DNA from: Corynebacterium sp. 13CS0277
GTDB lineage: Bacteria; Actinomycetota; Actinomycetes; Mycobacteriales; Mycobacteriaceae
Direction of reading: 5' to 3'
DNA: 36,835 nt
NCBI RefSeq assembly: GCF_002994655.1
Contig: NZ_PPDL01000028.1
Span: forward strand, 1 to 36,835
Of the stretch, positions 1 through 8,487 are shown piece after piece (within the stretch, counting starts at the first letter, position 1; each line of letters opens with the position of its first letter). The translations under genes and the position numbers were made by a program. The notes under the pieces are model-generated. The model saw only the letters and a list, made by a program, of their open reading frames with translations. It did not search any database and was not told the origin of the DNA.

Positions 1-132
1 GCGTTGCCCACCGATCAGGAGCTGCTGGACATGATCGCGAACGAGATCAATATCCGTCCCCGGCGGTGTTTGGATTCGTGGTCCCCGGTGGAGGTCTTTA
101 ATAAACTACTGTCCGATGAACAACTTGCTTAG
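1..132 (+). CDS. IS30-family transposase, C-terminal fragment (cut by window edge)
   Basis: The frame is open from base 1 and ends at TAG 130-132, giving the last 43 residues. The piece contains NIRPRRCLDSWSPVEVFN, which resembles the 'N-RPRK-L-(W/F)-TP-E-F' ending of the integrase domain in IS30-family transposases. The start lies outside the window, so whether the gene is intact cannot be judged. A possible element end (GACTTGACACTGCCG-like) begins just after the stop, around 134, but the partner terminal repeat is not visible. The neighbour is sugR, which points toward it. The family call rests on one short but characteristic motif. Confidence 0.75.
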   Translation, partial: ALPTDQELLDMIANEINIRPRRCLDSWSPVEVFNKLLSDEQLA

Positions 133-551
133 GCGACTTGACACTGCCGCCGTTGCCGGACCATCTGCAGGAGGTTGTAGCGCGCATCACAGGGTAGGTG
201 GAGTGTGCACTAGGATGAGCCAAGTCGGGAGACGGTGCCCAGGGTTTTCTCGTGGCCACACACGCGTGATGGGTGCTGCTGTCGCTGAGACTGCGACTGC
301 CCGGGGCGTAGCGGCCCGCGAGACACCTCTCGTGTGGGGTTCGTCGGTCGCTACGCCTCGGCGCACGGGGTACCGGTGTACTCCCCCGGGGTAATCCTTG
401 CCCTGCGGGCGGATGTCGCGTTGGGGGCGTGGCAGCCAGCAGAGTAGCGCTGCTCAGACGCGACGACGCCCGCAGTCCACGACGTCGGTGGCCTGCGGGC
501 GTCGGAGGAAATTTCCAGCCATAGCCGCACGCTGCGGGGCGGGGAGATGTT
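133..551. other. intergenic: IS end and sugR downstream region
   Basis: There is no convincing gene here. The short open frames have no usable ribosome site and no recognisable protein. The left part probably holds the right terminal repeat of the IS30-type element; the right part holds the sugR terminator hairpin. Confidence 0.6.
464..504 (-). terminator. probable sugR terminator hairpin
   Basis: A perfect 12-bp inverted repeat (arms 464-475 and 493-504, CGACGCCCGCAG and its complement) lies about 48 bases past the sugR stop. No T-tract follows, so termination is inferred from position and stem strength. Confidence 0.5.
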
Positions 552-1340
552 TTACTTGTCGTCCTCGGCGATGATGACCTCAATGTTGCGCTCCCGGAGA
601 GCGTCGACGAAGGACTGCGGGGCACCCTTGTCGGTGATGACGACGTCGATGTCGTCGAGGGTGGCGAAACTCACCAAGTAATCGCAGCCCATCTTGGACG
701 CATCGCACAGGACGACGACCTTGCGGGCGTTGATAATCATGGCGCGCTTGACCGCAGCCTCCTGGGAATCGGCCGTCGACAGGCCATGGTCCAGGGTCAA
801 AGCGTTGGTGCCGATAAACGCAACGTCAGCGCGCATGAGCGCCAGCGTGCGCAGCGCGGTATCGCCAACGACCGCCTGAGTAATCGCGCGCACGCTACCG
901 CCCAGCAGCTGCACCTCATCAAGACCCGCGGACGCAAGATTGAGCGCGATGGGAAGGCAGTTGGTCACGATCGACCAATGACGCGCCTGAGAATTCTGAG
1001 AGATCAGATCAGCGAAGGTCGACAGGGTCGTGCCCGCGTCGAGGAACAAGCCGCCGTGAGCCTGGGGGAGAAACTGCAATGCGGCGTGCGCGATCGCGTT
1101 CTTCGCGGAGGATGCGGACTTCGATCGTGCATCGACCGTAAACTCCGTCGTCTGGAAATTCTGGCTCGCAACAGCGCCACCGTGGACACGGTGCACGGTG
1201 CCCTCTTGGTCGAGGATCGCCAAGTCACGGCGGATAGTCTCGGCGGTGACGTTAAAACGAGACGCCAACTCAGTGACGTTGACGCGCCCTTCGACAGCGG
1301 TCAACGAGGCAATTTGGCGGCGGCGCTCCTCGGCGTACAT
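552..1340 (-). CDS. sugR: DeoR/GlpR-family sugar-metabolism repressor SugR
   Basis: 262 aa, start ATG at 1340 preceded by AAGGAG. Residues 1-57 form the DeoR winged helix-turn-helix (MYAEERRRQIASL start, recognition helix near VTAETIRRDL), followed by a sugar-phosphate-sensing domain (GLFLDAGTT, IVTNCLPIALNLA, FIGTNALTLDHGLSTAD). The sequence closely resembles C. glutamicum SugR, which represses PTS genes (ptsG, ptsI, ptsH, fru genes) and glycolytic genes and is relieved by sugar phosphates. Its place next to lexA is the corynebacterial arrangement. In C. glutamicum the other side carries fruK/ptsI/fruA/ptsH; here it is an IS30 end, so linkage to the general PTS genes cannot be confirmed. The name is firm; the regulon is inferred from the family. 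Confidence 0.93.
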   Translation of the reverse strand: MYAEERRRQIASLTAVEGRVNVTELASRFNVTAETIRRDLAILDQEGTVHRVHGGAVASQNFQTTEFTVDARSKSASSAKNAIAHAALQFLPQAHGGLFLDAGTTLSTFADLISQNSQARHWSIVTNCLPIALNLASAGLDEVQLLGGSVRAITQAVVGDTALRTLALMRADVAFIGTNALTLDHGLSTADSQEAAVKRAMIINARKVVVLCDASKMGCDYLVSFATLDDIDVVITDKGAPQSFVDALRERNIEVIIAEDDK

Positions 1341-1390
1341 CGTGTGTTCTCCTTGTATAAGTGCAAAGTCATAAGTAGGTGACGAGATGC

Positions 1391-1410
1391 GCAGTCTAGC
1401 GTCAGACTGC
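1391..1410. promoter_or_regulatory. inverted repeat upstream of sugR (candidate operator)
   Basis: GCAGTCT-N6-AGACTGC is a perfect 7+7 palindrome with a 6-bp spacer, centred about 60 bp upstream of the sugR start. Size and position fit an operator, possibly autoregulatory, but the bound protein is unknown. Confidence 0.4.
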
Positions 1411-1827
1411 CCGCCACAGAATCGGTGACATTCTCATTCGGGTGAAAACAGTAACCGCACGCCTGCGATTCTGTCCGAACCCACCTACCAGTGTGTCACG
1501 CTTGCCCGGTTTTTTGGGCATGTTCAGACACTTTTTTCGCCAACTTTGGCGGGCAATCCCACAGACCCGGGCATCTGTCTTGGGAAGATGCTGGCGTCGC
1601 CGCAGCTAAAAGCACAGATTCGTGCCCGGTTTTTCCGGCGCCGGCGCGGCGGGAAGAGGTAGGAGTTTTTCGCCACTTCACCCCCGAATGGGTGGAGTTG
1701 ACGATGGGGAGCCGTCGCCGTGATCCTCGTCGCAGCTGCAGTGGGGTCGTCGAAGGGGAGTCTGTGAGGCGGGTGGCGTGGTGGCCATCCAAGCCTGCGG
1801 GGTGCTGCCTTCGTTATGGGCGCATGA

Positions 1828-1856
1828 CGAAGGCCCCGCAGTGTGCGGGGCCTTCG
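1828..1856 (-). terminator. lexA terminator hairpin
   Basis: Arms 1828-1840 and 1844-1856 (CGAAGGCCCCGCA and complement) form a perfect 13-bp stem with a 3-base loop, 15 bases past the lexA stop. No T-tract is present on the lexA strand. Confidence 0.6.
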
Positions 1857-1871
1857 TGGGCGAGGGGGCGC

Positions 1872-2540
1872 TTAGAGTTTGCGGATCACGGAGACGACGC
1901 GCCCAAGAATCTTGGCGTTGTCGGCCTTGATGGGCTCGTACAGGGCGTTGTGGGGGAGCAGCCACACGCCGGTGGAGTCCTTGTGGAACTCCTTCACGGT
2001 TGCCTCGCCATCGAGCATGGCGGCCACGAAGTCGCCCTGCTGGGCCACCTTCTGGGAACGGACGACAACCCAGTCGCCGTCGAGGATGCCCGCTTCCTGC
2101 ATGGACTCGCCGACGACCTTAAGCATGTACAGCTCACCCTCGCCCACGATCTCCACGGGCATGGCGAAGTACTCTTCGATGTTCTGCTCGGCGAGGATCG
2201 GGGAGCCTGCGGCGATGCGGCCCACCACGGGCACGTACGAGGGATCGTTCGCGTCTTCCTTGAGTTCCTTCTTGGCCCGCTTCCGGCTGGGCCGGATGTC
2301 CTGGGGCAGGGAGCGCACGTTCACAGCACGCGGCTTGTTCGGGTCACGCCGCAGGAAGCCCTTCTTCTCCAGCTCCTTGAGCTGGTACGCCACCGAGGAC
2401 GTGGACTGCAAGCCCGTGGCGTCGCCGATCTCACGGATGCTCGGCGGATAGCCGCGCAGCAACACGGCGTCGTGGATGACTTCGAGGATGCGGCGCTGTC
2501 GGTCGGACAGGGTCGAGATGTCGGGGTTCTTGACGCTCAT
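1872..2540 (-). CDS. lexA: LexA, SOS-response transcriptional repressor
   Basis: 222 aa from ATG at 2540, preceded by AAGGAG; the open frame runs further upstream, but homology begins at MSVKNPDIS. The N-terminal winged helix (residues about 10-72, with [13 protein letters not shown] and STSSVAYQL) binds DNA. The C-terminal S24 latent peptidase has the autocleavage bond A111-G112, nucleophile S146 (VVGESM) and general-base K183. LexA represses SOS genes; RecA filaments on single-stranded DNA trigger self-cleavage. It is divergent from divS across a region dense in TTCGA half-sites, so autoregulation is likely. Length and motifs are normal. Confidence 0.98.
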   Translation of the reverse strand: MSVKNPDISTLSDRQRRILEVIHDAVLLRGYPPSIREIGDATGLQSTSSVAYQLKELEKKGFLRRDPNKPRAVNVRSLPQDIRPSRKRAKKELKEDANDPSYVPVVGRIAAGSPILAEQNIEEYFAMPVEIVGEGELYMLKVVGESMQEAGILDGDWVVVRSQKVAQQGDFVAAMLDGEATVKEFHKDSTGVWLLPHNALYEPIKADNAKILGRVVSVIRKL

Positions 2541-2620
2541 GAACGGTGTGCTCCTTGGATTCGGTGCGGGGGCTGGCCGGGCCTTATGGCATTGAGTACC
2601 CATCTTAGCCATAGTTGCTG

Positions 2621-2916
2621 GTCGATTCATTCGATTCTGCCAGCACTGTGGACAACGAGGGGGTAGGCAGTGTTCGAACCTTCTCCGGTGTCGATGTTCG
2701 ACGACTTCCCTGTGGGGAGTTTCCCTCGATCCTCGTCGAACGTTCGAGGTGGAATATTCGAAGCCTGCGGCCTGTTGCACCTGACAGTACAGGAAAAGTC
2801 CGCATGATGCGAGCGAACATTCGAAAAATCGTGTTCGATTTTGTTCGAGCGCGCGGGCTGTGTTAAAAATCGAACAGGCAAGCGTTGCTCGAACATGGCG
2901 GCGAGTTGCTTCGAAC
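2621..2916. promoter_or_regulatory. lexA-divS control region with clustered TTCGA/TCGAA half-sites
   Basis: About a dozen TTCGA or TCGAA elements occur within 300 bp (near 2631, 2674, 2697, 2736-2746, 2757, 2820, 2834, 2844, 2870, 2890 and 2911). They include TCGAACGTTCGA and two TGTTCGA copies exactly 10 bp apart (2832 and 2842). The actinobacterial SOS box is TCGAACA-N2-TGTTCGA. I could not find a full box with correct spacing, only half-sites and mis-spaced pairs. LexA control of both genes is expected from the family, but the exact operator is unresolved. Confidence 0.6.
2647..2655 (-). promoter_or_regulatory. DnaA-box-like nonamer upstream of lexA
   Basis: TGTGGACAA on the + strand reads TTGTCCACA on the - strand, matching the high-GC actinobacterial DnaA box. 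A single nonamer can be chance; no dnaA or dnaN is nearby. Confidence 0.3.
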
Positions 2917-3063
2917 GGATCCCGGGGTCGTCTCTAGGATTCTTCAAGCGCTCACAGTTGCGAGGTTGGAGTAAATCAGCCGCTCCGTGCGCCGCTGCCA
3001 CTGATCGTTCTCTTCTCGAGTCTCTTCTCTTCGGACTCACTGGCTTCAAGTAAAGGAATCCTT

Positions 3064-3348
3064 TTGACTGCACCGACTATGACCCCTGCTGCTTTGTCCC
3101 GCACGGCTGTCTTCGAGCCCAGCCAGGTGCCTGCGGTGCGCGCTGTGAGCTCCGTGCGCACCACCACGGTGCACCACCGTGAGCCGGTCGCAAGCGAGGG
3201 GGAGAAGCGGCGCTTTTCCTCCGTTGTGCTCGGCGGCTTCTTTGGTGCCCTGCTCGGCCTGACGCTGCTCGTGTTCGGGCCGACCGAGCAGGAAGCCCCT
3301 CAGCCCCCGGCCGGGTTCCAGTACATGTCCTCGGTGGCTGCCCAGTAG
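3064..3348 (+). CDS. divS: DivS-type small membrane protein, SOS cell-division suppressor
   Basis: 94 aa, start TTG at 3064 with AAAGGA six bases upstream; an in-frame ATG at 3079 has no better site. A basic cytoplasmic N-terminus (about 1-50) is followed by one transmembrane helix (about 53-72, SSVVLGGFFGALLGLTLLVF) and a short outer tail of about 20 residues. Divergence from lexA and linkage to nrdR match divS of C. glutamicum, a LexA-controlled protein that blocks septation after DNA damage. The membrane topology recalls YneA and Rv2719c, but no LysM repeat is present. The assignment rests on synteny and topology rather than a catalytic motif. Confidence 0.75.
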   Translation: MTAPTMTPAALSRTAVFEPSQVPAVRAVSSVRTTTVHHREPVASEGEKRRFSSVVLGGFFGALLGLTLLVFGPTEQEAPQPPAGFQYMSSVAAQ

Positions 3349-3397
3349 TAGCAACCGGGCCCATCGTTGCCCCGCGGGTGGGGCGCGCCTCAGACTT

Positions 3398-3449
3398 CCC
3401 GGTGATTGCAGTACGACGTACCGCTGCAGTCACCGGGACTTTTTCTTTT
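3398..3449 (+). terminator. Rho-independent terminator of divS
   Basis: Arms 3398-3411 and 3424-3437 pair over 14 bp with one G-U pair (CCCGGTGATTGCAG against CTGCAGTCACCGGG). They are followed by a T-rich run at 3440-3449. This is the clearest intrinsic terminator on the + strand. Confidence 0.85.
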
Positions 3450-3604
3450 CGCTGTGACCCGGTTGTGGGGTGAACTGCGGGGATGCCGTGTGGCGTGGCG
3501 GCGGATTACTGTGGGCAGCGAGCCCAGGCGCATCCTCTTGTGCCCTCGGTTGCTTCGCTTCCAGTGTTGTTCGCCTCAGTGAAAGGTGTCAGGTCGGCCG
3601 CCCA

Positions 3605-4066
3605 ATGTACTGCCCGTTTTGTCAGAACCAGAATTCCAGCGTGATCGACTCCCGCGTGGTTGACCGCGGCGCGGCGATCCGTCGCCGCCGGGAGTGTCCG
3701 AAGTGTGGGGGCCGTTTCACGACCGTGGAGAAAGCGATGCTGCTCGTCGTCAAGCGCAACGGCGTGACGGAGCCGTTCTCCCGCGACAAGGTGATTCAGG
3801 GTGTGCGGCGCGCCTGCCAGGGCCGTAACGTCAGCGACGACGCGTTGAAGCGCCTTGCACAGGAGGTGGAGGAAGCCATCCGCCTCAAGGGCAGTTCGCA
3901 GATCAACGCCAACGACATTGGTCTGGCGATTCTCGATCCGCTCCGGGAACTCGATGAGGTGGCCTATCTGCGGTTTGCCTCTGTGTACCGCAGCTTCGAT
4001 AGCGCGGAAGACTTCGAAAAAGAGATCCGCATGATGCGGCGCGCGGCCCGCTCTGCGATGCAGTAG
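3605..4066 (+). CDS. nrdR: NrdR, ribonucleotide reductase transcriptional repressor
   Basis: 153 aa from ATG at 3605; upstream in-frame codons lack homology, and MYCPFC is the family's fixed start. The zinc ribbon has C3, C6, C31 and C34, followed by a basic RRRRECP segment. The ATP-cone domain (about 47-137, [16 protein letters not shown]) senses ATP/dATP. NrdR represses nrd genes when dATP is high. The ribosome site is weak. It sits downstream of divS but is separated from it by a strong terminator, so it probably has its own promoter in 3450-3604. Length is standard. Confidence 0.97.
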   Translation: MYCPFCQNQNSSVIDSRVVDRGAAIRRRRECPKCGGRFTTVEKAMLLVVKRNGVTEPFSRDKVIQGVRRACQGRNVSDDALKRLAQEVEEAIRLKGSSQINANDIGLAILDPLRELDEVAYLRFASVYRSFDSAEDFEKEIRMMRRAARSAMQ

Positions 4067-4088
4067 TAGGGCGTCGCGCCCCGCTTCA

Positions 4089-4127
4089 TGGTGCAAGGTG
4101 CACCACGGACACGCGCCGCGGCGTGTC
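4089..4127. terminator. tandem hairpins between convergent nrdR and hrpA
   Basis: TGGTGCA-agg-TGCACCA (4089-4105) is followed by GACACGC-N6-GCGTGTC (4108-4127). Both stems are perfect 7-bp repeats in the gap between two converging genes, consistent with a bidirectional terminator. No T-tract. Confidence 0.5.
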
Positions 4128-4175
4128 TCAGTCGTGTGGGGGACGAACCGCGGCGCCTGTGGTGCCAGTGGGGTG

Positions 4176-7100
4176 TTAGCGGAGTGCCGCGATGGCTTTT
4201 TCGATGCGGCGAGCGCTGATGGAACCCGCTGTACCGAGCCGTTGTGCGAAGAGGCTGACGCGGAATTCTTCGATCATGAACCGGATGTTCTTTACAGCGG
4301 CCGACTTGTCGGCACCCGCCGGCAGCTTCTTCAGTGCCTGCTCGAGGGCATCTTCGACGTCGGCGACCTGCTCGGCGAGGTCTTCATCGCGGTCGGGGTC
4401 GCGGTCCATGTCGTCGAGGCGGATCTTCATCGCCTCCAGGTAGCGGGGGAGGTGCCGCATCCGATCCGCACCCATCGTCGCCAGGCCCTGTGGGGGTAGC
4501 AGGCCGTCGAGTTGGCGCTGCATGTCCTCGATGGCGGGGCCCGACCATCCAGCGAGTTCGTCGCGGAGATGCGCGTAGGTCACCAACGCCGGCGCGAGAG
4601 CGACGACCATCTGCCGCACCCGCCCAGGGGTCTCCTTGGCGATGATGTCTCGCAGCTGCGCGAAGGCCTCGGGGTCGCGCACGGGCCCGCCGTGGGCCAT
4701 GAGCGCATCGCGAATCGCGGCCACCCGCGCGTCGGCGACGAGTCCATCGGCACCGCCGTGGGGGTAGTTGTCCACCGCGACGCGCTGCGTGAGCGGCAGC
4801 CCGTTGACCATTTTGTTCGTGGGCACCTGGATGCTCCTCAGCAGCAGCGTCAGGGTTGCCGTGAGCTGGCTGGCGTCCGCGGCTGCCTGGGTGGGGAAGG
4901 CCTGGACGGCCACGCCGTCGCCGGTGGCGACGAGCGCGGGGTAGGTCGTCAGGGCCTGACCATCGACGGTGGTGGTGAGCTCCCGAGGAATCGTGCCAAG
5001 GGTGGCGGCAGTCCACTCGGAGGCGCTGTCGTGGTGGACGGCCGCGCCGACCTTCTTCACGCTGCTGGAGATGTGGCGCGCGTTGCGCTGCTTGAGCTTC
5101 TCGATCGAGCGATCCCGGTCAATGATGCGGCCGCGCTTGTCGACGGCGGCGAACGAGGGCCGCAGGTGCGCGGGGAGCGCCTCGGGGGAAAAGTCACTGG
5201 CTTCGATGCCACGCGCCCCGAGGGTGCGCAACTGTTCGGCGAGCTGCTGCTCCACGGTGCCGACGTAGGGCTTCATGGCCGGCAACACCCGGGCGGCGAA
5301 CGCGGGCGCGGGCACAACGGTGCGCCGCAGGGCTTTCGGCAGGGTGCGGATAAGTTCGGTGAGGAGCTCCTCCCGCAGGCCGGGCACCAGCCAGCGGAAT
5401 TCTTCCTCCTGGATGCTCCCCAGCAGCGGCACCGGCACCCGCACGGTGACACCGTCGTCGTCGGCGCCGGGCAGGAAGTTGTAGTCCAGGTCGAACACCA
5501 CATCCAGCCCGCGGTGGTGCCACTTGTCGGGGAAGGCGGATTCCTCCACCTCCTGCGCGCCGGCCTTGATGAGCTTGGAGGGGTCGAAGTCCAGCAAGTC
5601 CGGGGTGCGCTTGGACTCCTTCTTCCACCAGCGGTCGAAACGGGGGCCAGTGGTGATGGTCTCCGGCAGGCGGGCATCGTAGAAGTCGTAGAGTGTGTCG
5701 TCGTCGACGACGATGTCGCGGCGACGGGCCTTGTTCTCCAGTTCCGCAGCCTCCGCCAGCTTGGTGGCGTTGGCGTGGAAGAACTTATGGTGGGTGTTCC
5801 ACTCGCCCTCGATGAGGGCATGCCGGATGAACATGGTGCGGGCCCCGGCGGGGTCCGCCACGTGGTACGGCACCTGCCGGTCCGCCACCAAGGCCACCCC
5901 GAACAGGGTGGTCTTTTGGCTCACCATCGCTGCGGCGCGCTTGCGCGACCAGACGGGGTCGGAGTACTGGTGGCGCAGCAACTCGCCGCCGAGTTCTTCC
6001 GCCCAGGCGGGGTTGATGCCGGCGACGTCGCGGGCGAACAGGCGGGAGGTTTCCACCAGCTGGCCCGCCATGACGAACTGTGGCGGCTTCTTCGCCACCG
6101 CGCTGCCGGGGAAGATCACGAAGCGGGAACCACGGGCGCCGGCGTATTCGCGAGTCTCCGCCTGGCGCAGACCAATGTGGCTGAGCAGGCCCGCCAGCAG
6201 TGACTGGTGAATGAGGTCGAGGTTGCGGGCATCCGGGTCGTAGGCCCCGTAGGTCCAGTCCAGGTCGTCGATGATGCTGCGCAGCTGTCGCACCAGGTCC
6301 CGCCACTCCCGGATCCGCATGTAGTGGAGGTATTCCTTTTTCATGCGGGTGCGGAACTTGTTGCCTGTGAGTTCGGCGCGGGTGGCGTCGATGTAGTCCC
6401 ACAGTTTCAGCAGGCTCGCGAAATCCGAGTGGGGATCTTTGAAACGCGCGTGCATCTGGTCGGCCTGTGCCTGGTAGTCCAGGGGGCGTTCGCGCACGTC
6501 CTGCAGGCTCAGCGCGGCGACGATGATGAGCACGTCCGCCACACAGCCCCGGTGGTGTGCCTCGACGAGCATGCGCGCCAGCCGCGGGTCGACGGGGATG
6601 CGCGCCAATTGCCGCCCGATGGGGGTGAGCGTCGGCGCGCCGTGGTCCTCGCCGGGGGCCAGCGCGCCCAGTTCGTGGAGCAGCAGCAAACCATCCCGGA
6701 TGGCTTTGTGATCCGGGGCCTGGACGAAGGGGAACTCCTCAATGTCGCCCAGTTTGAGGTTCGCCATCGCGAGGATGACGCTCGCGAGGTTTGTGCGCAG
6801 GATCTCCGGGTCGGTGAATTCGGGGCGGGCGAGGAAGTCGGCCTCCGAGTACAGGCGGATGGCGATGCCCTCGGCGACGCGGCCGCAGCGCCCGGAGCGC
6901 TGGTTGGCGCTGGCCTGGGAGATCTCCTCCACGGGCAGGCGCTGCACCTTGGTGCGTGCGGAATAGCGGGAGATGCGTGCGGTACCCGTGTCGACGACGT
7001 AGCGGATCCCCGGCACCGTCAGCGATGTTTCCGCAATGTTGGTGGCCAGCACGACCCGGCGCCCCGAGTGCGGGCTGAACACCCGGTGCTGCTCCGCATT

Positions 7101-8252
7101 CGACAGTCGACCAAACAGGGGCGTGATTTCCAGGCCCCGGAACTTGCGGGCCTCAATGGCTTCCATGGCGTCGCGGATATCGCGCTCGCCGGGGAAGAAG
7201 CACAGGATATCGCCGGGGCCTTCCTGCATGAGCTCCGCGATGGCGTCGACCACCCCCTCGGTGGGGTCGATATCGACGACGCCGTCGCCTTCCTCGCGTT
7301 CCAGCGGGCGGTAGCGGATCTCCACCGGGTAGGTGCGCCCGGAGACCTCCACGATGGGGGCAGGCGTGCCGTCCGGGGCGGCGAAGTGGGCGGCGAAACG
7401 CTCCGGGTCAATCGTCGCCGAGGTGATGATCACCTTGAGGTCGGGGCGCTTCGGCAACAACTGCTTGAGATAGCCCAGCAGGAAGTCAATGTTGAGGCTG
7501 CGCTCGTGCGCCTCGTCAATGATGATCGTGTCGTAGGCGTTGAGGAAACGGTCGCGCTGCATCTCTGCCAACAGGATGCCGTCCGTCATCAACTTCACCG
7601 CGGTGGTGTCGGAGACCCGGTCGTCGAAACGGATGGCGTAGCCCACGGTCTCACCGATCGGCTGCCCGAGTTCCTCGGCGATGCGCTCCGCCACGGTGCG
7701 TGCCGCCAGGCGGCGCGGCTGCGTGTGGCCAATGCGGCCCCGGACGCCGCGGCCCAGTTCCAGGCACATCTTGGGAATCTGGGTGGTTTTTCCCGAGCCC
7801 GTTTCGCCGGCGATGATGACCACCTGGTGGTGGGCGATCGCGTCGACGATCTCGTCGTGGTAAGCGGTGACCGGCAGCTGCTCCGGGTAGGTGATCTGAG
7901 GAATGTGGTCCCGGACCCGCTGCAGGCGGGCAAGGTTGTCCCTCATGTCGCGCTCGATGGCGTCGAGCGCCGCCTCCGAGCGGGCCTTGTTGATTCGGGA
8001 CTTGAAGCGCCGCACCTCCGACAGGCTGACCTCGTCACACAGGCTCGCTAAGTGCACCTTGCGCTCCGCAACGGCGGGCGACAACGGTTCCTGGGCGCGC
8101 TGGTGCGTGCCGCGACTGCGGCCGCGGCGGCGGCGTTGCTTCTCGCCCCGCGTGGAGGGATTCGCCGCCCCGGGGTGGGGCGACGACCCCGCCGCGGACG
8201 GCGACGGGGAGGGAGTGGGGGTGGGGGAGGAGGAAGCGGAACGCCTAGTCAT
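4176..8252 (-). CDS. hrpA: HrpA, DEAH-box ATP-dependent RNA helicase
   Basis: 1358 aa, ATG at 8252. The first 60 residues are Ser/Pro- then Arg-rich and disordered. The helicase core begins near 120: Walker A GETGSGKT 149-156, DEAH 246-249, SAT 278-280, and motif VI QRSGRCGR. These are followed by HA2/OB-fold domains and the long C-terminal DUF3418 region typical of HrpA (about 1300 aa). The E. coli homologue acts in mRNA processing and in resolving stalled ribosomes. It is convergent with nrdR and stands alone on its strand. The ribosome site at the chosen start is poor (AAGATGA), so a start a few codons further in is possible. Family assignment is firm. Confidence 0.96.
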   Translation of the reverse strand: MTRRSASSSPTPTPSPSPSAAGSSPHPGAANPSTRGEKQRRRRGRSRGTHQRAQEPLSPAVAERKVHLASLCDEVSLSEVRRFKSRINKARSEAALDAIERDMRDNLARLQRVRDHIPQITYPEQLPVTAYHDEIVDAIAHHQVVIIAGETGSGKTTQIPKMCLELGRGVRGRIGHTQPRRLAARTVAERIAEELGQPIGETVGYAIRFDDRVSDTTAVKLMTDGILLAEMQRDRFLNAYDTIIIDEAHERSLNIDFLLGYLKQLLPKRPDLKVIITSATIDPERFAAHFAAPDGTPAPIVEVSGRTYPVEIRYRPLEREEGDGVVDIDPTEGVVDAIAELMQEGPGDILCFFPGERDIRDAMEAIEARKFRGLEITPLFGRLSNAEQHRVFSPHSGRRVVLATNIAETSLTVPGIRYVVDTGTARISRYSARTKVQRLPVEEISQASANQRSGRCGRVAEGIAIRLYSEADFLARPEFTDPEILRTNLASVILAMANLKLGDIEEFPFVQAPDHKAIRDGLLLLHELGALAPGEDHGAPTLTPIGRQLARIPVDPRLARMLVEAHHRGCVADVLIIVAALSLQDVRERPLDYQAQADQMHARFKDPHSDFASLLKLWDYIDATRAELTGNKFRTRMKKEYLHYMRIREWRDLVRQLRSIIDDLDWTYGAYDPDARNLDLIHQSLLAGLLSHIGLRQAETREYAGARGSRFVIFPGSAVAKKPPQFVMAGQLVETSRLFARDVAGINPAWAEELGGELLRHQYSDPVWSRKRAAAMVSQKTTLFGVALVADRQVPYHVADPAGARTMFIRHALIEGEWNTHHKFFHANATKLAEAAELENKARRRDIVVDDDTLYDFYDARLPETITTGPRFDRWWKKESKRTPDLLDFDPSKLIKAGAQEVEESAFPDKWHHRGLDVVFDLDYNFLPGADDDGVTVRVPVPLLGSIQEEEFRWLVPGLREELLTELIRTLPKALRRTVVPAPAFAARVLPAMKPYVGTVEQQLAEQLRTLGARGIEASDFSPEALPAHLRPSFAAVDKRGRIIDRDRSIEKLKQRNARHISSSVKKVGAAVHHDSASEWTAATLGTIPRELTTTVDGQALTTYPALVATGDGVAVQAFPTQAAADASQLTATLTLLLRSIQVPTNKMVNGLPLTQRVAVDNYPHGGADGLVADARVAAIRDALMAHGGPVRDPEAFAQLRDIIAKETPGRVRQMVVALAPALVTYAHLRDELAGWSGPAIEDMQRQLDGLLPPQGLATMGADRMRHLPRYLEAMKIRLDDMDRDPDRDEDLAEQVADVEDALEQALKKLPAGADKSAAVKNIRFMIEEFRVSLFAQRLGTAGSISARRIEKAIAALR

Positions 8253-8487
8253 AACAAGCGGTCATCTTAATCTGCCGCAGGCACTGGGCAGTACCCGCGA
8301 CAACGTGACCGCCGCACCGGCTGCCGCGGGCTGCGGGCTGTGCCCGCCGACGGGAAGGTGCCCCAAGCTCCTGCGCAACCATGCCTGAACACGCTAGCCT
8401 GTGAGGGATACCTTCTCGTCGTCTGCCCCTCATGTACCCGCCGGTGGCGCGCGACGCGTGTTTGTCCCTGATTCGAGGTGGAGAGCA

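Larger units (their letters stand above)
1341..1871. other. sugR-lexA intergenic region
   Basis: 530 bp without a supportable gene. It holds the sugR promoter region with the palindrome at 1391-1410 and, at its right end, the lexA-proximal hairpin. Overlapping open frames here are shadows of high GC and of lexA. Confidence 0.6.

Noticed and set aside
4512..8051. 563- and 614-aa open frames on the + strand
   Set aside because: Both are antisense shadows of hrpA, with His/Arg/Val/Gly-rich sequence and no homology or ribosome site.
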